A stretch of DNA of 64,000 bases from Gelidibacter mesophilus DSM 14095 (GTDB lineage Bacteria; Bacteroidota; Bacteroidia; Flavobacteriales; Flavobacteriaceae), in the NCBI RefSeq assembly GCF_000423005.1, contig NZ_AUHD01000005.1, positions 62,001-126,000 of the forward strand, written 5' to 3'. This document shows, one piece after another, positions 46,853 to 63,519 of the stretch (positions are counted from its first letter, which is position 1; each line of letters opens with the position of its first letter). Made by a program: the position numbers and the translations under genes. The notes beneath the pieces are model-generated. The model did no database searches. It was not told where the DNA came from and worked only from the letters and a program-made list of their open reading frames with translations.

Positions 46853-48871
46853 ATGTATCTAAAAAAAACAATTAAGTATTTAATGGTCTTTGGGCTGTTG
46901 TTTCACTTGAGTTGTAATACTTCAAAAGAATCTCCAAAAGATGAGAATACTACTGATTTCTTAAATTTCAGTAAAGATATTTTAGATTACCATATCACTC
47001 CAAAAGATGCTAAAGACAGATCGGGTCTCATGTTTTCTGATCAAGGCGCTTGGTTTGCCTATGGTCATCACAAAGAATCAAATGAGTCTATTGGCTTTTC
47101 AGGACCTTTTTTAATGACGCAACAAAATGGCGTTTGGTTGACTACTTCTTTTATAAGTGCCATGATTAATGTTGACAATAATTATGAATCATTAAGCTTT
47201 AAATCCTCTCATAGTTATGCCAGTCATCTTGAAAATCGCTATTCAAGTGAAAGATTATCTGTTATTGAAACATTGTTTTTTAAAAACGGTCATACCGCGT
47301 TATTTCAGACCAAAATTAAGAATACTGGTACCGAAACTATCGATGTAGAAATGCTTTGGGGAAATGCTCCAATTTTGATTGAAGGCATTTCATTGTCAGA
47401 AAATGATCACACCATCACTATTAATTCCACAAAAACCGATGCTATAGGCTACCTTACTTTCTCTAAAAACACCCAAGTTGAATTGGTCGACAGCTTACAA
47501 TACAAAGCGAAAGAGGTTCTAACTTTAAAACCCAACGAAACCAAAGAAATTGTGGTGGCTCAAACCTTTATTTTCCCTGAATATTCATGGGAAGAAGAGA
47601 AACAAAGCATTGCTAACGTGAATTTTGATTCAGTTTTTGAAGTTCGAAAAAGCGAAAAGAACAATCAGTTAAAAGCCATTATTGAAAATAGGAAACTAGA
47701 ATTTAAAGATGATAAATATGTTGGGGTTTTGGCTAAGTCACATTTAACCTTACAAAATAACTGGCGTATTCCTGCTGGGGAATTGACTAATGAAGGCTTA
47801 TTTCCAAGTTATCATTATACCGGATTCCACGGGTTTTGGGCCTGGGATTCTTGGAAACATGCTGTGGGACTAGCCTATTATGATATTGACTTGGCGAAAA
47901 ATCAAATGCGCGCCATGTTCGATTTTCAAAGTGACGATGGATTTATAGTCGATTGTATCTTTCGAGATACCACCATTGAAGCTCATAACTATCGCGACAC
48001 CAAACCACCACTATCGGCATGGGCAGTTTCTAAAATTTATGAAAAAGATAAGGATGCCGAGTTTGTAAAAGAAATGTACCCAAAAATCAAAAAATACCAT
48101 GAGTGGTGGTACGCCAAACGCGACCACGATCAAGATGGATTATGCGAATATGGTTCTACCGACGGGACCGTAATTGCCGCAAAATGGGAAAGTGGAATGG
48201 ATAATGCCATTCGTTTTGACGATTCCAAAATCCTCAAAAATGGAGAAGGTGCGTATTCTTTAGATCAGGAAAGTGTCGATTTAAACGCTTATTTGTATGC
48301 TGAAAAACTTTATTTAAGTGAATTGGCAGAGATAATCAATAAATTAGAGGAGGCAAAATCCTATAAAGACGAAGCGGCACTATTGAAAGATAAAATCCAA
48401 GAACAATTCTATGACCCCGAAGACGGTTGGTTTTACGATACTACTCTTGACGGTAAAACTTTTATTAAAGGTGAAGGAAGTGAAGGCTGGACGGCACTTT
48501 GGGCAAATGCAGCAACACAGGAGCAAGCTAATGCTATAACACTTAATATGATGGATCCTGAAAAGTTCTATACGAAAGTCCCTTTTCAAACGATGAGTGC
48601 AGATCATGAAAAGTTCAATCCACTAAGAGGTTATTGGAGAGGCCCGAACTGGTTGGATCAGGCTTATTTTGGAGTGCAAGGCTTACGTAATTACGGATTT
48701 AATACAGAGGCAGATCAAGCGACCATTCAAATTATTGAAGGAGCCAATGGCGTTTTAGGAAAAGGAAAAGCCATTCGTGAAAATTACCATCCCATAACAG
48801 GAGAAGGATTAAACGCTCAAAATTTCAGTTGGAGTGCAGGACATCTTATAATGCTTTTACAAAATGACTAA
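46853..48871 (+). CDS. GH63-like alpha-glycosidase, lipoprotein (trehalase-like (alpha/alpha)6 barrel)
   Basis: About 672 residues from the ATG at 46853; a longer frame from 46793 would overlap the promoter and lacks a signal. It has a lipoprotein signal (HLSC, Cys21), an N-terminal beta-sandwich, then the catalytic helical barrel with GFHGFWAWDSWKHAVGLAYYD (Asp332 the likely acid) and RGYWRGPNWLDQAYFGVQGL. GH63 and related enzymes release glucose from alpha-linked glycans. The lipid anchor places it in the envelope, working on sugars imported by the SusC/SusD pair. It opens a three-gene unit: the next start codon immediately follows its stop codon. Confidence 0.85.
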   Translation: MYLKKTIKYLMVFGLLFHLSCNTSKESPKDENTTDFLNFSKDILDYHITPKDAKDRSGLMFSDQGAWFAYGHHKESNESIGFSGPFLMTQQNGVWLTTSFISAMINVDNNYESLSFKSSHSYASHLENRYSSERLSVIETLFFKNGHTALFQTKIKNTGTETIDVEMLWGNAPILIEGISLSENDHTITINSTKTDAIGYLTFSKNTQVELVDSLQYKAKEVLTLKPNETKEIVVAQTFIFPEYSWEEEKQSIANVNFDSVFEVRKSEKNNQLKAIIENRKLEFKDDKYVGVLAKSHLTLQNNWRIPAGELTNEGLFPSYHYTGFHGFWAWDSWKHAVGLAYYDIDLAKNQMRAMFDFQSDDGFIVDCIFRDTTIEAHNYRDTKPPLSAWAVSKIYEKDKDAEFVKEMYPKIKKYHEWWYAKRDHDQDGLCEYGSTDGTVIAAKWESGMDNAIRFDDSKILKNGEGAYSLDQESVDLNAYLYAEKLYLSELAEIINKLEEAKSYKDEAALLKDKIQEQFYDPEDGWFYDTTLDGKTFIKGEGSEGWTALWANAATQEQANAITLNMMDPEKFYTKVPFQTMSADHEKFNPLRGYWRGPNWLDQAYFGVQGLRNYGFNTEADQATIQIIEGANGVLGKGKAIRENYHPITGEGLNAQNFSWSAGHLIMLLQND

Positions 48872-55043
<6,172 letters not shown>

Positions 55044-55162
55044 ATTTAAACATTTGGAATAGAACCTTTTTAGATGGCCTTAGGGTATTTCATTTCTAAC
55101 TGAAAAGCTTAGGTATGAAAAAGAAAATTTAAGCTAGGGCTTTTGTCTCAAGGACAGAATCT

Positions 55163-55187
55163 TACATGCAATCCTGAAATGCATGTA
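55163..55187. repeat. 8-bp inverted repeat upstream of the aminopeptidase gene
   Basis: TACATGCA and TGCATGTA arms with a 9-base spacer, 120 bases after the GH2 gene. No T tract follows, so an operator or a weak terminator are both possible. Confidence 0.35.
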
Positions 55188-55266
55188 TTAAAATGATGTT
55201 AAACAGTTGTAATTTTTTTCAGTACAGCAGACTTTCTGTAACTTTCCAATTCAAAATAAAACACTT

Positions 55267-57036
55267 ATGACAGCCAAAGAAAAACTAGCTTCTCTGAGAA
55301 CAGAAATGAAGAGAAACAACATAGATGCCTTCATCATTTATTCAGCCGATCCGCATCTGGGAGAATACCTTCCGGCAGAATGGAAAGAACGAACTTGGCT
55401 TTCTGGATTTACGGGTTCCGCTGGTTTTGTGGTCGTGACTGCTGATAAAGCTGGACTTTGGACTGATGGGCGTTATTTTTCGCAAGCTCCAAAAGAATTG
55501 AAAGGTTCGGGTATTGACTTGTTTAAAGACGGGATGGAAGGCACCCCCAATTATATTGATTGGATCATATCTGAAACTTCCGAAGGGTCGACTATTGCTG
55601 TTAATGCATTGGTCACTGCTCATGCCAATTGGGTTGATTTGGATAAAAAATTAACCAAGTCTAAACGTCATCTTAAAGACTCACCTTTGCTTAATAATGT
55701 GTGGACGGACCGTCCTGCACCGAGTAAAAACACTGTGTTTATACAACCAATAGAGCGAGCTGGCCAATCCGTAGCCGATAAAATTTCAGCCATTCGTGAA
55801 AAGATGAGCTCAGAAGGCGCTACAACACACGTTATCTCTAGTTTGGACGATGTGGCCTGGACCCTAAATCTACGAGGAAGTGATGTCAAATGCAACCCTG
55901 TATTTTTAGGCTACGTATTATTGACCCTGCAGGAATGCTTTCTTTTCGTGGATGTAGAAAAAGTGAGTGAAGAAACCGAAAACCAAATCAAAAAAGCAGG
56001 TGTGGCTATAAAGCCCTATCATGAGTTTTTTGATCACCTCTCAACATTAAAAGAGGAGTCGATCTTGATTGCACCTAATAGTAATCAATCTGTTTTTGAC
56101 GCCGTTAAAAATGCGAACACTATTATTGAGAAGCCCGTGCCTGGAAATTTAATGAAGGCCATCAAAAATGAAGCAGAGCAGAAAGGTTTTAAAACAGTAA
56201 TGCTAAGAGATGGCGTTGCTCTGGTGAAATTTCTTCATTGGTTGACCCATAACGCTGGAAAAGAAGAAATGGATGAATATAGCATCGGTGAGAAATTACA
56301 CGAATTCCGCGCAGAAGGCAAGAATTATATCGGCAATAGTTTTGATAGTATTGTTGGTTATGAAGGAAATGGTGCCATTATGCATTATTCAGCAAAACCT
56401 GAGGGAAGTAAAAAAGTGACGAATCACGGGAGTATTTTAGTGGATTCTGGAGGGCAATATTTAGAGGGCACTACCGATATTACCAGGACATTTCCGTTAG
56501 GCGACGTTTCGGAAGAATTTAAAAAAGATGCCACAAGAGCTCTGAAAGGTTTGATTCAATTGTCGATAGCTAAGTTTCCTAAGGGCACAAAAGGTGTTCA
56601 ACTCGATGCTTTAGCAAGAATGCCTTTATGGAAAGAAGGGAAGGATTACAATCACGGTACTGGACATGGGGTAGGCAGTTTTTTGAATGTACACGAAGGA
56701 CCTCAAAGTATCCGAAAGGAAATCAATCCTGTGGAATTGCAAGCAGGGATGGTGATGTCTAATGAACCTGGTTATTATTTCGAAGATAACTATGGCATCC
56801 GACATGAGAATTTAATCCTGATCAAAACCTGGAAAAAAACCGAATGGAATACCTTTTATGAATTCGAAACCTTGACCTTATGTCCGTTTTTTAAGAGTAT
56901 TATGGTAAAAGATATGCTTTCTCAAGAGGAAATAGATTGGATTAATACCTATCACAAAATGGTTCAAGAAAAACTGGGGCCATTGTTAGAGGGAGAAGTC
57001 AAAGCGTGGTTTGAAGAAATGGTGTCGCCTTTGTAA
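55267..57036 (+). CDS. aminopeptidase P family (M24) Xaa-Pro aminopeptidase
   Basis: A 589-residue cytoplasmic protein with two creatinase-like N-terminal domains (1-300) and a C-terminal M24 metallopeptidase domain. The binuclear metal site is complete: VDSGGQYLEGTTDITRTF (two Asp), GTGHGVGSFLNVHEGP (His), MSNEPGYY (Glu) and IRHENL (Glu). It removes an N-terminal residue before proline and helps recycle imported peptides. The three-domain length matches the long eukaryote-like aminopeptidase P form. It is transcribed alone and ends at the hairpin at 57063. Confidence 0.94.
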   Translation: MTAKEKLASLRTEMKRNNIDAFIIYSADPHLGEYLPAEWKERTWLSGFTGSAGFVVVTADKAGLWTDGRYFSQAPKELKGSGIDLFKDGMEGTPNYIDWIISETSEGSTIAVNALVTAHANWVDLDKKLTKSKRHLKDSPLLNNVWTDRPAPSKNTVFIQPIERAGQSVADKISAIREKMSSEGATTHVISSLDDVAWTLNLRGSDVKCNPVFLGYVLLTLQECFLFVDVEKVSEETENQIKKAGVAIKPYHEFFDHLSTLKEESILIAPNSNQSVFDAVKNANTIIEKPVPGNLMKAIKNEAEQKGFKTVMLRDGVALVKFLHWLTHNAGKEEMDEYSIGEKLHEFRAEGKNYIGNSFDSIVGYEGNGAIMHYSAKPEGSKKVTNHGSILVDSGGQYLEGTTDITRTFPLGDVSEEFKKDATRALKGLIQLSIAKFPKGTKGVQLDALARMPLWKEGKDYNHGTGHGVGSFLNVHEGPQSIRKEINPVELQAGMVMSNEPGYYFEDNYGIRHENLILIKTWKKTEWNTFYEFETLTLCPFFKSIMVKDMLSQEEIDWINTYHKMVQEKLGPLLEGEVKAWFEEMVSPL

Positions 57037-57062
57037 ATAATAGTTTTGAATTATAAAATTTT

Positions 57063-57088
57063 CCTGGACTTTGTTCCGGGTTTTTTTT
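57063..57088 (+). terminator. rho-independent terminator after the M24 gene
   Basis: CCTGGA and TCCGGG pair (one G-U) around a 6-base loop and are followed by eight T. It separates this gene from the convergent receptor gene. Confidence 0.85.
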
Positions 57089-57153
57089 GAGAGATTAGTT
57101 CGATTTGATAAAAATGGGCAAGGAATGAATTTAGATTCTGCAGTTAGTTTTTA

Positions 57154-58971
57154 TCAATCAAACTTATAGCTCACACCAAACATAAAATTCCCTTTAGGCA
57201 TCGGTACTAAATTGGTCTCAGTGTATTCGGCATTGAAAATATTATTTGCCGATATTGAAATTTCAAATTTCTCTTTCTGGTAATCTACAGAGAGATCCAT
57301 TACGCCATACTCATCTCCAGCGGTGCGAACTGCGTATTTATAGAGAATTGTTTGTGAGAAATTCTTAATCAATTGCGATCTGAAATTTGCGATAAACTGA
57401 TGTTTCAAAGAGTTGATGGCATATCTGGAATATGGAAGATCAAGTTCCTTTATTTTATCTTCTATAAACGTGTAACCAAAATTGATTTTCTGGTCAAAGT
57501 TCAACATGGAAAAGCCATAATCAACAGATGCTTCTAAACCTTTGGTATTAAGACTTCTTATATTAGTGGCCTTAAAAGGCTCGTCCTCGGTAATTTTTAT
57601 GAAATCGATTAGATTTTTAGAATCCCTATTAAAGAGAGCAAACGAGAAATTGAATGTCGATTTTTGAAATTTTAACCCAAGCTCTTCAGCAATAGCTTCT
57701 TCAGGTTTTAACTGATCATTGCCCAAAGTAGTAGGGTCGCTATAATATAAATCGGTATAGGTCGGGATTCTATATGTATAGCCCACGTTGGCAAAGGCAC
57801 GCAGATTTTTGGTTATGTCTACCCCAGCATCTAAGCCCGGAAAAGCATGAAATTTAAAATCTGAATAATAAGACAGTGCCACTCCTGGAGTTAAATCGAC
57901 ACGATCATTCAAAATCTTAAAGCGTTGCTCCAAAAACAAGGTAGTTACAGTTCGGGAGTGACTGCCTAAATTATTACTTGATAAGAAAACCTTCTCAAAA
58001 TTGACTCCAAAACCTGTAATACCAATGTTAGAACCGTAAGAACCATTCACTTGTGCGCCTATTTTATTGGAAATATGTAGATTTCTATAGCCGCTAGGGT
58101 TTTGACGGTCATACAAATATAAATCCTGATTTCGTCTCCAATAAACTTGAGGTGTAATGGTCAGATTCTCCTTTTTAAATCGTGTGGAAACCCCTACCAG
58201 ACTGGTTTGAGTTTCTTCGTATTGATCTATTGCTGCTGGGGTCGCATAAAAGCCATTCGCTCCAAACTTTCTATCTGTAAACGTCGCTAAAACTTCAATG
58301 GGTGTTTTTTGAGTGTTGAATTGACTCTTGATAAAATAGTTTTGGGTGTCATAATCCGTGTTAGAACGATAGCCTTCAGAAACATTCTTCGAAAAATGCA
58401 CCAATTGATTAGAATTTTCAAAATTACTACTGGCGGTCACTGCTGCTCCTAGCTGTTCATAAGAACCACCATTAAGGGCGATGGATACTTGATCAGTGCT
58501 TTTTTTCTTGGTGATGATATTTACCGCACCTGTAAAGGCATTTTGTCCATAAACCCTTGCTGCTGGCCCTTTTATGATTTCTATGCGTTCAATGATGTCC
58601 AAAGGCAGGGCTGCGTTTAACAGGTGGTGCCCTGTTTGGGGATCGTCCATCTTGATGCCATCAATCAGCAGTAGAGTTTGATCAAATCCGCCACCTCTAA
58701 TATATAGGTCGGCTTGCATGCCATCTGTGCCGCGTTGTCTAATATCCAAACCTGCAACTTCCTGTAATAGTTTTGCCAAAGACGTAGCGGGACTTGTCTT
58801 AATGTCTTCGGAAGTAATAATCATTATGGAGCGTGACTCTTTTGAAAAAGGAATTTCAATACGTTGCGCTGAAATGATTATCTCGTCAAGATCTTGAGGT
58901 GTTTTTTGATTTTCTTGAGCGATAAAATAGACTGGAGTGACTAGAAATAAAAGTAGAAATCTAAAGTTCAT
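57154..58971 (-). CDS. BtuB-like TonB-dependent receptor
   Basis: A 605-residue outer membrane protein with a signal peptide ending near YFIAQ (residue 19), a TonB-box-like DEIIISAQR, a plug (SLAKLLQEVAGLDIRQRG, LYIRGGGFDQTLLLIDGI, GPAARVYGQNAFTGAVNII) and a beta-barrel ending VSYKF. It lacks the carboxypeptidase-D-like domain of SusC proteins and is in the size range of BtuB or siderophore receptors. No riboswitch is seen upstream, so B12 is not assured. It stands alone on the - strand; the ligand is unknown. Confidence 0.9.
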   Translation of the reverse strand: MNFRFLLLFLVTPVYFIAQENQKTPQDLDEIIISAQRIEIPFSKESRSIMIITSEDIKTSPATSLAKLLQEVAGLDIRQRGTDGMQADLYIRGGGFDQTLLLIDGIKMDDPQTGHHLLNAALPLDIIERIEIIKGPAARVYGQNAFTGAVNIITKKKSTDQVSIALNGGSYEQLGAAVTASSNFENSNQLVHFSKNVSEGYRSNTDYDTQNYFIKSQFNTQKTPIEVLATFTDRKFGANGFYATPAAIDQYEETQTSLVGVSTRFKKENLTITPQVYWRRNQDLYLYDRQNPSGYRNLHISNKIGAQVNGSYGSNIGITGFGVNFEKVFLSSNNLGSHSRTVTTLFLEQRFKILNDRVDLTPGVALSYYSDFKFHAFPGLDAGVDITKNLRAFANVGYTYRIPTYTDLYYSDPTTLGNDQLKPEEAIAEELGLKFQKSTFNFSFALFNRDSKNLIDFIKITEDEPFKATNIRSLNTKGLEASVDYGFSMLNFDQKINFGYTFIEDKIKELDLPYSRYAINSLKHQFIANFRSQLIKNFSQTILYKYAVRTAGDEYGVMDLSVDYQKEKFEISISANNIFNAEYTETNLVPMPKGNFMFGVSYKFD

Positions 58972-59362
58972 TGTGGGTTTTAATAAGGGATCAAAGTTAA
59001 ATAAACGGCTTGCGAAAATCCTAACAAAAAGTTGCTAATTCTAGATGCTTATCATTTCATGTTAGGATTCACTGGGCATCAGACACATAGTAAAGCTCTT
59101 GAAGGTCGAAACAAATGATTTATTTGAGATTCAATTTTTAGTTTGTTGAATGGAGGTGCATTTATTGATATGGTTTGCAAAAAAGATGTTATTTATTCTG
59201 CTAAACCCCAAAAGCTATCCTTTATATGGGGTTTAATATTAAAATTTGAATTTAAACTTTCTTAAAATTTGTTAAAAAAACCTAAGTATCTACACTTCTA
59301 AAATTAAAAAATTAGATTTGTGAAACCATGAACTATCCTTAAATTATATAACCCATCTTTTA
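58972..59362. other. divergent intergenic region before the efflux operon
   Basis: About 390 bases between the - strand receptor and the + strand efflux operon. TTG at 59269-59271 and TACACTTC about 19 bases later resemble a weak Bacteroidota promoter, and TAGATTTG near 59313 matches TAnnTTTG. No gene or RNA was recognised. Confidence 0.4.
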
Positions 59363-60430
59363 ATGAAAAAAGGATATATTGTTATCACGCTTATCATCTG
59401 TGGAATAGTTGCGCTTATATTTTATAGGATCAATGCGAATTCCAAAATCAACCGTCCAAAAAATGCACCAAGAACAGCTAATGTCATGGGGGTTGAAGGA
59501 AGGATCCTCAAAGCCGAGAAATTTGCTGAGAACCTAACTCTATCGGGTACTTTGGAAGCCAATGAAGAAATTGAGTTACGAAGTGAGGTTTCCGGAATTG
59601 TGGAAAGCATCAATTTTGAAGAAGGTAAGAAAGTGTCAAAAGGACAAGTTCTTTTTCGAGTGAATGATATTGAACTTCGGGCACAACTGTCAAAAGTGAA
59701 AACGGCACAGCAATTGGCTTCTGAAAATCAAAGAAGAGCGAAGCTGCTATTGGATAAACAGGCTATAAGCCAAGAGGAATTTGATGTGTCTAACGCCGAT
59801 TTTGAATCGGCACGTGCCGAATCTGATCTTATCGCGGCCCAATTATCAAAAACAACGGTTCGGGCGCCTTTTTCGGGAACCATCGGTTTGCGTTCCATCT
59901 CAGAAGGCACTTACGTGACGCCTTTAACGCCAATTGCAAGATTGGTCAATACAAATCAACTAAAACTGACCTTTGCCATTCCTGACAAATATGTGTCTCG
60001 GATGAAAGTGGGCACCATTTTAACCTTTACCACCTCCAATTCCAAAGAAGAACATACAGCGACAATTTATGCCATAGAGCCCCAGGTGGATATTGCCACA
60101 AGGACCTTGAAGATGAGAGCCATTGCCGAAAACAAGGAAGGTAAACTATACCCAGGAACCTTTGCCAATGTGACCTTGCCGCTTGAAACGGTGGACGATG
60201 CCTTGCTGGTACCTACGGAGGCATTGATCCCTATTCAAAATGGAAAGAAAATATTCGTCGTAGAAAATGGCCAAGCCAAAGACGTTGAGGTTGAAACTGG
60301 CGCAAGAACAGACAGTTCTGTCCGGGTGCTTTCGGGAATTAAAGCTGGAGATACCATTTTGACTACCGGTGTGATGTCACTTAGAAATGGCACGCCGGTT
60401 AAAGTGAATTTAATGAATCAAGCCAACTGA
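59363..60430 (+). CDS. RND efflux periplasmic adaptor (HlyD/MFP family)
   Basis: A 355-residue protein with an N-terminal membrane anchor (YIVITLIICGIVALIFY), a biotinyl-lipoyl-like half (VSGIVESINFEEGKKVSKGQVLFRVND), a coiled-coil hairpin (about 110-160), the second lipoyl half (TTVRAPFSGTIGLRSISEGTYV) and beta-barrel and membrane-proximal domains (about 195-350). It links the inner-membrane pump to the outer channel. Its stop codon overlaps the pump start by one base. Confidence 0.95.
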   Translation: MKKGYIVITLIICGIVALIFYRINANSKINRPKNAPRTANVMGVEGRILKAEKFAENLTLSGTLEANEEIELRSEVSGIVESINFEEGKKVSKGQVLFRVNDIELRAQLSKVKTAQQLASENQRRAKLLLDKQAISQEEFDVSNADFESARAESDLIAAQLSKTTVRAPFSGTIGLRSISEGTYVTPLTPIARLVNTNQLKLTFAIPDKYVSRMKVGTILTFTTSNSKEEHTATIYAIEPQVDIATRTLKMRAIAENKEGKLYPGTFANVTLPLETVDDALLVPTEALIPIQNGKKIFVVENGQAKDVEVETGARTDSSVRVLSGIKAGDTILTTGVMSLRNGTPVKVNLMNQAN

Positions 60431-63400
60431 TGAGTTTATCCACCTTAAGTATCAAGCGTCCTGTACTCGCCATCGTGATGAATTTGGTCATCATGCTCTT
60501 CGGTATTATTGGTTTTACCTATCTCGGGGTCAGGGAATTTCCATCAATTGATCCCGCACAGATATCCGTAAGCACAAGTTATTCTGGTGCCAATGCTGAT
60601 ATTATTGAATCGCAGATCACTGAACCGCTCGAAAAATCCATCAACGGCATTGATGGGATCAGAAATATAACCTCTTCAAGTAACCAAGGATCCAGCAGGA
60701 TCAGTATCGAATTTAATCTTGACAAAGACCTGGAGGAAGCTGCCAATGATGTGCGTGATAAAGTCTCACAAGCCATCAGAAGTTTGCCTCAGGATATCGA
60801 TGCTGCGCCGGTGGTATCAAAAGCAGATGCCGATTCCCAAGCCATTATTTCCATGACCGTTCAAAGTGATAATAAGAACATCTTGGAACTCACGGATTAT
60901 GCCGATAATGTCCTTGCCCAACGTTTGCAAACCATTCCGGGAGTGAGTAGTGTGCAAATTTGGGGACAGCGCCGTTATGCGATGCGGATGTGGATTGATC
61001 CTATAAAATTGGCATCCTATGGGGTTACGGTTTCTGAAGTGAGGCAAGCCCTATTGTCCCAAAATGTCGAACTGCCATCTGGAAAACTCACCGGGGCAAA
61101 TACTGAATTGACGGTCAAAACCATTGGCAACCTTTCTACGGAAGAGGAGTTTAATGACATTATCATTTCCTCGGAAGGTGGAAAAGTGGTCCGCTTTAGT
61201 GATGTGGGAAAGGCCACTTTGGAAGCGGAAAACATGGAAACCAAGTTGAGCGATTCGGGCCAGCCCATGGTTGCCTTGGCCATCGTTCCACAACCGGGAG
61301 CAAATTATGTGGCCATTGCCGATGATTTTTACGAAGAATTCGAGAAACTCAAGGAAGATCTTCCTGCCGATTTCAAACTCAACGTCGTTATTGATAACAC
61401 GTTATTTGTAAAACGCGCCATCACCGAGGTGGTTGAAACTTTGGCGATTTCCATTGTACTCGTTATTTTGGTCATTTATGTCTTTTTCAGAAACTGGTCC
61501 ATGGCGCTGCGCCCGCTTATTGATATTCCAGTATCTTTGATTTCCACGTTCTTTATCATGTGGATGTTTGGTTTTTCCATCAATGTTTTGACGCTGCTTG
61601 CCATTGTGCTTGCCACTGGCTTGGTGGTGGATGATGGGATTGTGGTTACCGAAAATATCTACAAAAAGATAGAAGAAGGGATGTCGCCCATTGAAGCCGC
61701 CATAAAGGGCTCCAATGAAATATTCATGGCGGTCATTTCTATCTCCGTGACCTTGGCTGCAGTATTTTTACCGGTTATATTCTTGGAAGGTTTCGTCGGT
61801 CGTTTATTTAGGGAGTTCGGTGTGGTCATTGGCGCGGCGGTAATGATCTCGGCATTTGTGTCCTTGTCCTTAACCCCAATGCTGAATGCCTATATGATAA
61901 AACCGGGGAAACAGAAACGCTCTCGGTTCTACAATTTCACGGAACGCTATTTTGTAAGGATGAATGCAGCTTATGCCAGTTCATTGGGAAAATTCATGAA
62001 AAACAAATGGTGGAGTTTTCCAATTTTGGTCATTTGTATTGTGATGATTGGGGTGTTCTATAGCTTGCTTCAAAAAGAAACCGCACCTTACGATGATAGA
62101 AGTTACTTAAGGGTAAGTGTAACGGCGCCCGAGGGAGCGTCCTATGATTATATGGACCGTTTTATGAATGAAATGACCGATCTGATCAATGATTCCATTC
62201 CTGAAAAAAAGGTAAGTTTAATTATTACTTCCCCTGGTTTTGGTTCGTCTTCAGTAAATAGTGGTCGTGCCATTATTTCGTTGGTGGATCCGAGTGAGCG
62301 TGACCGATCACAAAAAGAGATCGCCGAAGATTTGACCAGATGGACCAAAAACTTTGAAAACGCACGCTCCAGTGTGTCAGAAACACCAACTATCGCCGTA
62401 AATAGAAGAGGGGGAATGCCTATCCAATATATCATTCAAGCGCCTAATTTTGAAAAACTGAAGGAGAAAATTCCGGAGTTTATGGAAGAGGCTGAAAACA
62501 ATCCTGTTTTTGCCAATACCGATGTGGATTTAAAGTTCAACAAACCGGAAATCTACGTAAGTATTGATCGTGATAAAGCCAAAAGTTTAGGGGTTTCTGT
62601 GTTGGATGTGGCGCAAACCTTGCAATTGTCGTTAAGCGGACAACGCTTTGGATATTTTATGATGAATGGCAAGCAGTACCAGGTAATTGGCCAGTTTGAT
62701 AAGAAGGACCGTAACAAACCGATGGATCTCAAGTCAATGTTTGTTAAAAACGATAAAGGCCAATTGATCCAAATGGATAATTTGGTAACCACAGAAGAGC
62801 AAAGCAGTCCGCCCCAGCTCTATCACAACAACCGATACATGTCGGCCACTGTTTCGGCAAGTTTGGCTCCAGGAATGAGTATCGGTGATGGTATTGAAGC
62901 CATGGAAAGCATCAAAGCAAAGGTGTTGGATGATTCCTTTACGACCGACTTAGGTGGTGAATCCCGTGATTTCGTTGAAAGTAGCTCCAACACCATCTTC
63001 GCCTTCGGACTGGCATTGTTGCTTATATTTTTGATTTTAGCCGCCCAATTTGAAAGTTTCATTGACCCGTTTGTCATTATCCTGACCGTGCCTATGGCGG
63101 TTGCCGGAGCGTTGTTTTCGCTTTGGCTATTTGGTCAAACATGGAATATCTTTAGCCAAATAGGCACCATTATGTTAATCGGGTTGGTTACCAAAAATGG
63201 TATTTTGATTGTGGAATTTGCCAACCAACTTCGAGAAGAGGGGATGGAAAAACACCAAGCCATCACGAAAGCCGCAGAATCCAGATTACGGCCAATTTTA
63301 ATGACCAGTTTAACCATTGCATTGGGGGCCTTGCCAATTGCATTGTCACTTGGGGCGGCTTCTACAAGCCGTATAGGTATGGGGGTGGTCATTATTGGAG

Positions 63401-63519
63401 GAACTATGTTCTCATTGGTATTGACCCTGTTTGTTATCCCGTCCATTTATATGATGTGGTCCCGTGAGAAAAAACACCATCCAGAATTTGATAAAATTGA
63501 TAGTTATGAAAGCGTTTAA
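60430..63519 (+). CDS. RND efflux pump, inner membrane transporter (HAE1/AcrB-like)
   Basis: A 1029-residue protein with the typical 12-helix RND layout: first helix with IKRPVLAIVMNLVIMLFG, the large periplasmic loop, TM4 with LATGLVVDDGIVVTEN (the paired Asp of the proton relay), the second loop, and the C-terminal TM helices with GLVTKNGILIVEFAN and MTSLTIALGALPIAL. It exports hydrophobic compounds by proton exchange. It overlaps the adaptor by one base and the TolC-like gene by 14 bases. Whether the substrates are drugs, fatty acids or other compounds cannot be told. Confidence 0.96.
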   Translation: MSLSTLSIKRPVLAIVMNLVIMLFGIIGFTYLGVREFPSIDPAQISVSTSYSGANADIIESQITEPLEKSINGIDGIRNITSSSNQGSSRISIEFNLDKDLEEAANDVRDKVSQAIRSLPQDIDAAPVVSKADADSQAIISMTVQSDNKNILELTDYADNVLAQRLQTIPGVSSVQIWGQRRYAMRMWIDPIKLASYGVTVSEVRQALLSQNVELPSGKLTGANTELTVKTIGNLSTEEEFNDIIISSEGGKVVRFSDVGKATLEAENMETKLSDSGQPMVALAIVPQPGANYVAIADDFYEEFEKLKEDLPADFKLNVVIDNTLFVKRAITEVVETLAISIVLVILVIYVFFRNWSMALRPLIDIPVSLISTFFIMWMFGFSINVLTLLAIVLATGLVVDDGIVVTENIYKKIEEGMSPIEAAIKGSNEIFMAVISISVTLAAVFLPVIFLEGFVGRLFREFGVVIGAAVMISAFVSLSLTPMLNAYMIKPGKQKRSRFYNFTERYFVRMNAAYASSLGKFMKNKWWSFPILVICIVMIGVFYSLLQKETAPYDDRSYLRVSVTAPEGASYDYMDRFMNEMTDLINDSIPEKKVSLIITSPGFGSSSVNSGRAIISLVDPSERDRSQKEIAEDLTRWTKNFENARSSVSETPTIAVNRRGGMPIQYIIQAPNFEKLKEKIPEFMEEAENNPVFANTDVDLKFNKPEIYVSIDRDKAKSLGVSVLDVAQTLQLSLSGQRFGYFMMNGKQYQVIGQFDKKDRNKPMDLKSMFVKNDKGQLIQMDNLVTTEEQSSPPQLYHNNRYMSATVSASLAPGMSIGDGIEAMESIKAKVLDDSFTTDLGGESRDFVESSSNTIFAFGLALLLIFLILAAQFESFIDPFVIILTVPMAVAGALFSLWLFGQTWNIFSQIGTIMLIGLVTKNGILIVEFANQLREEGMEKHQAITKAAESRLRPILMTSLTIALGALPIALSLGAASTSRIGMGVVIIGGTMFSLVLTLFVIPSIYMMWSREKKHHPEFDKIDSYESV

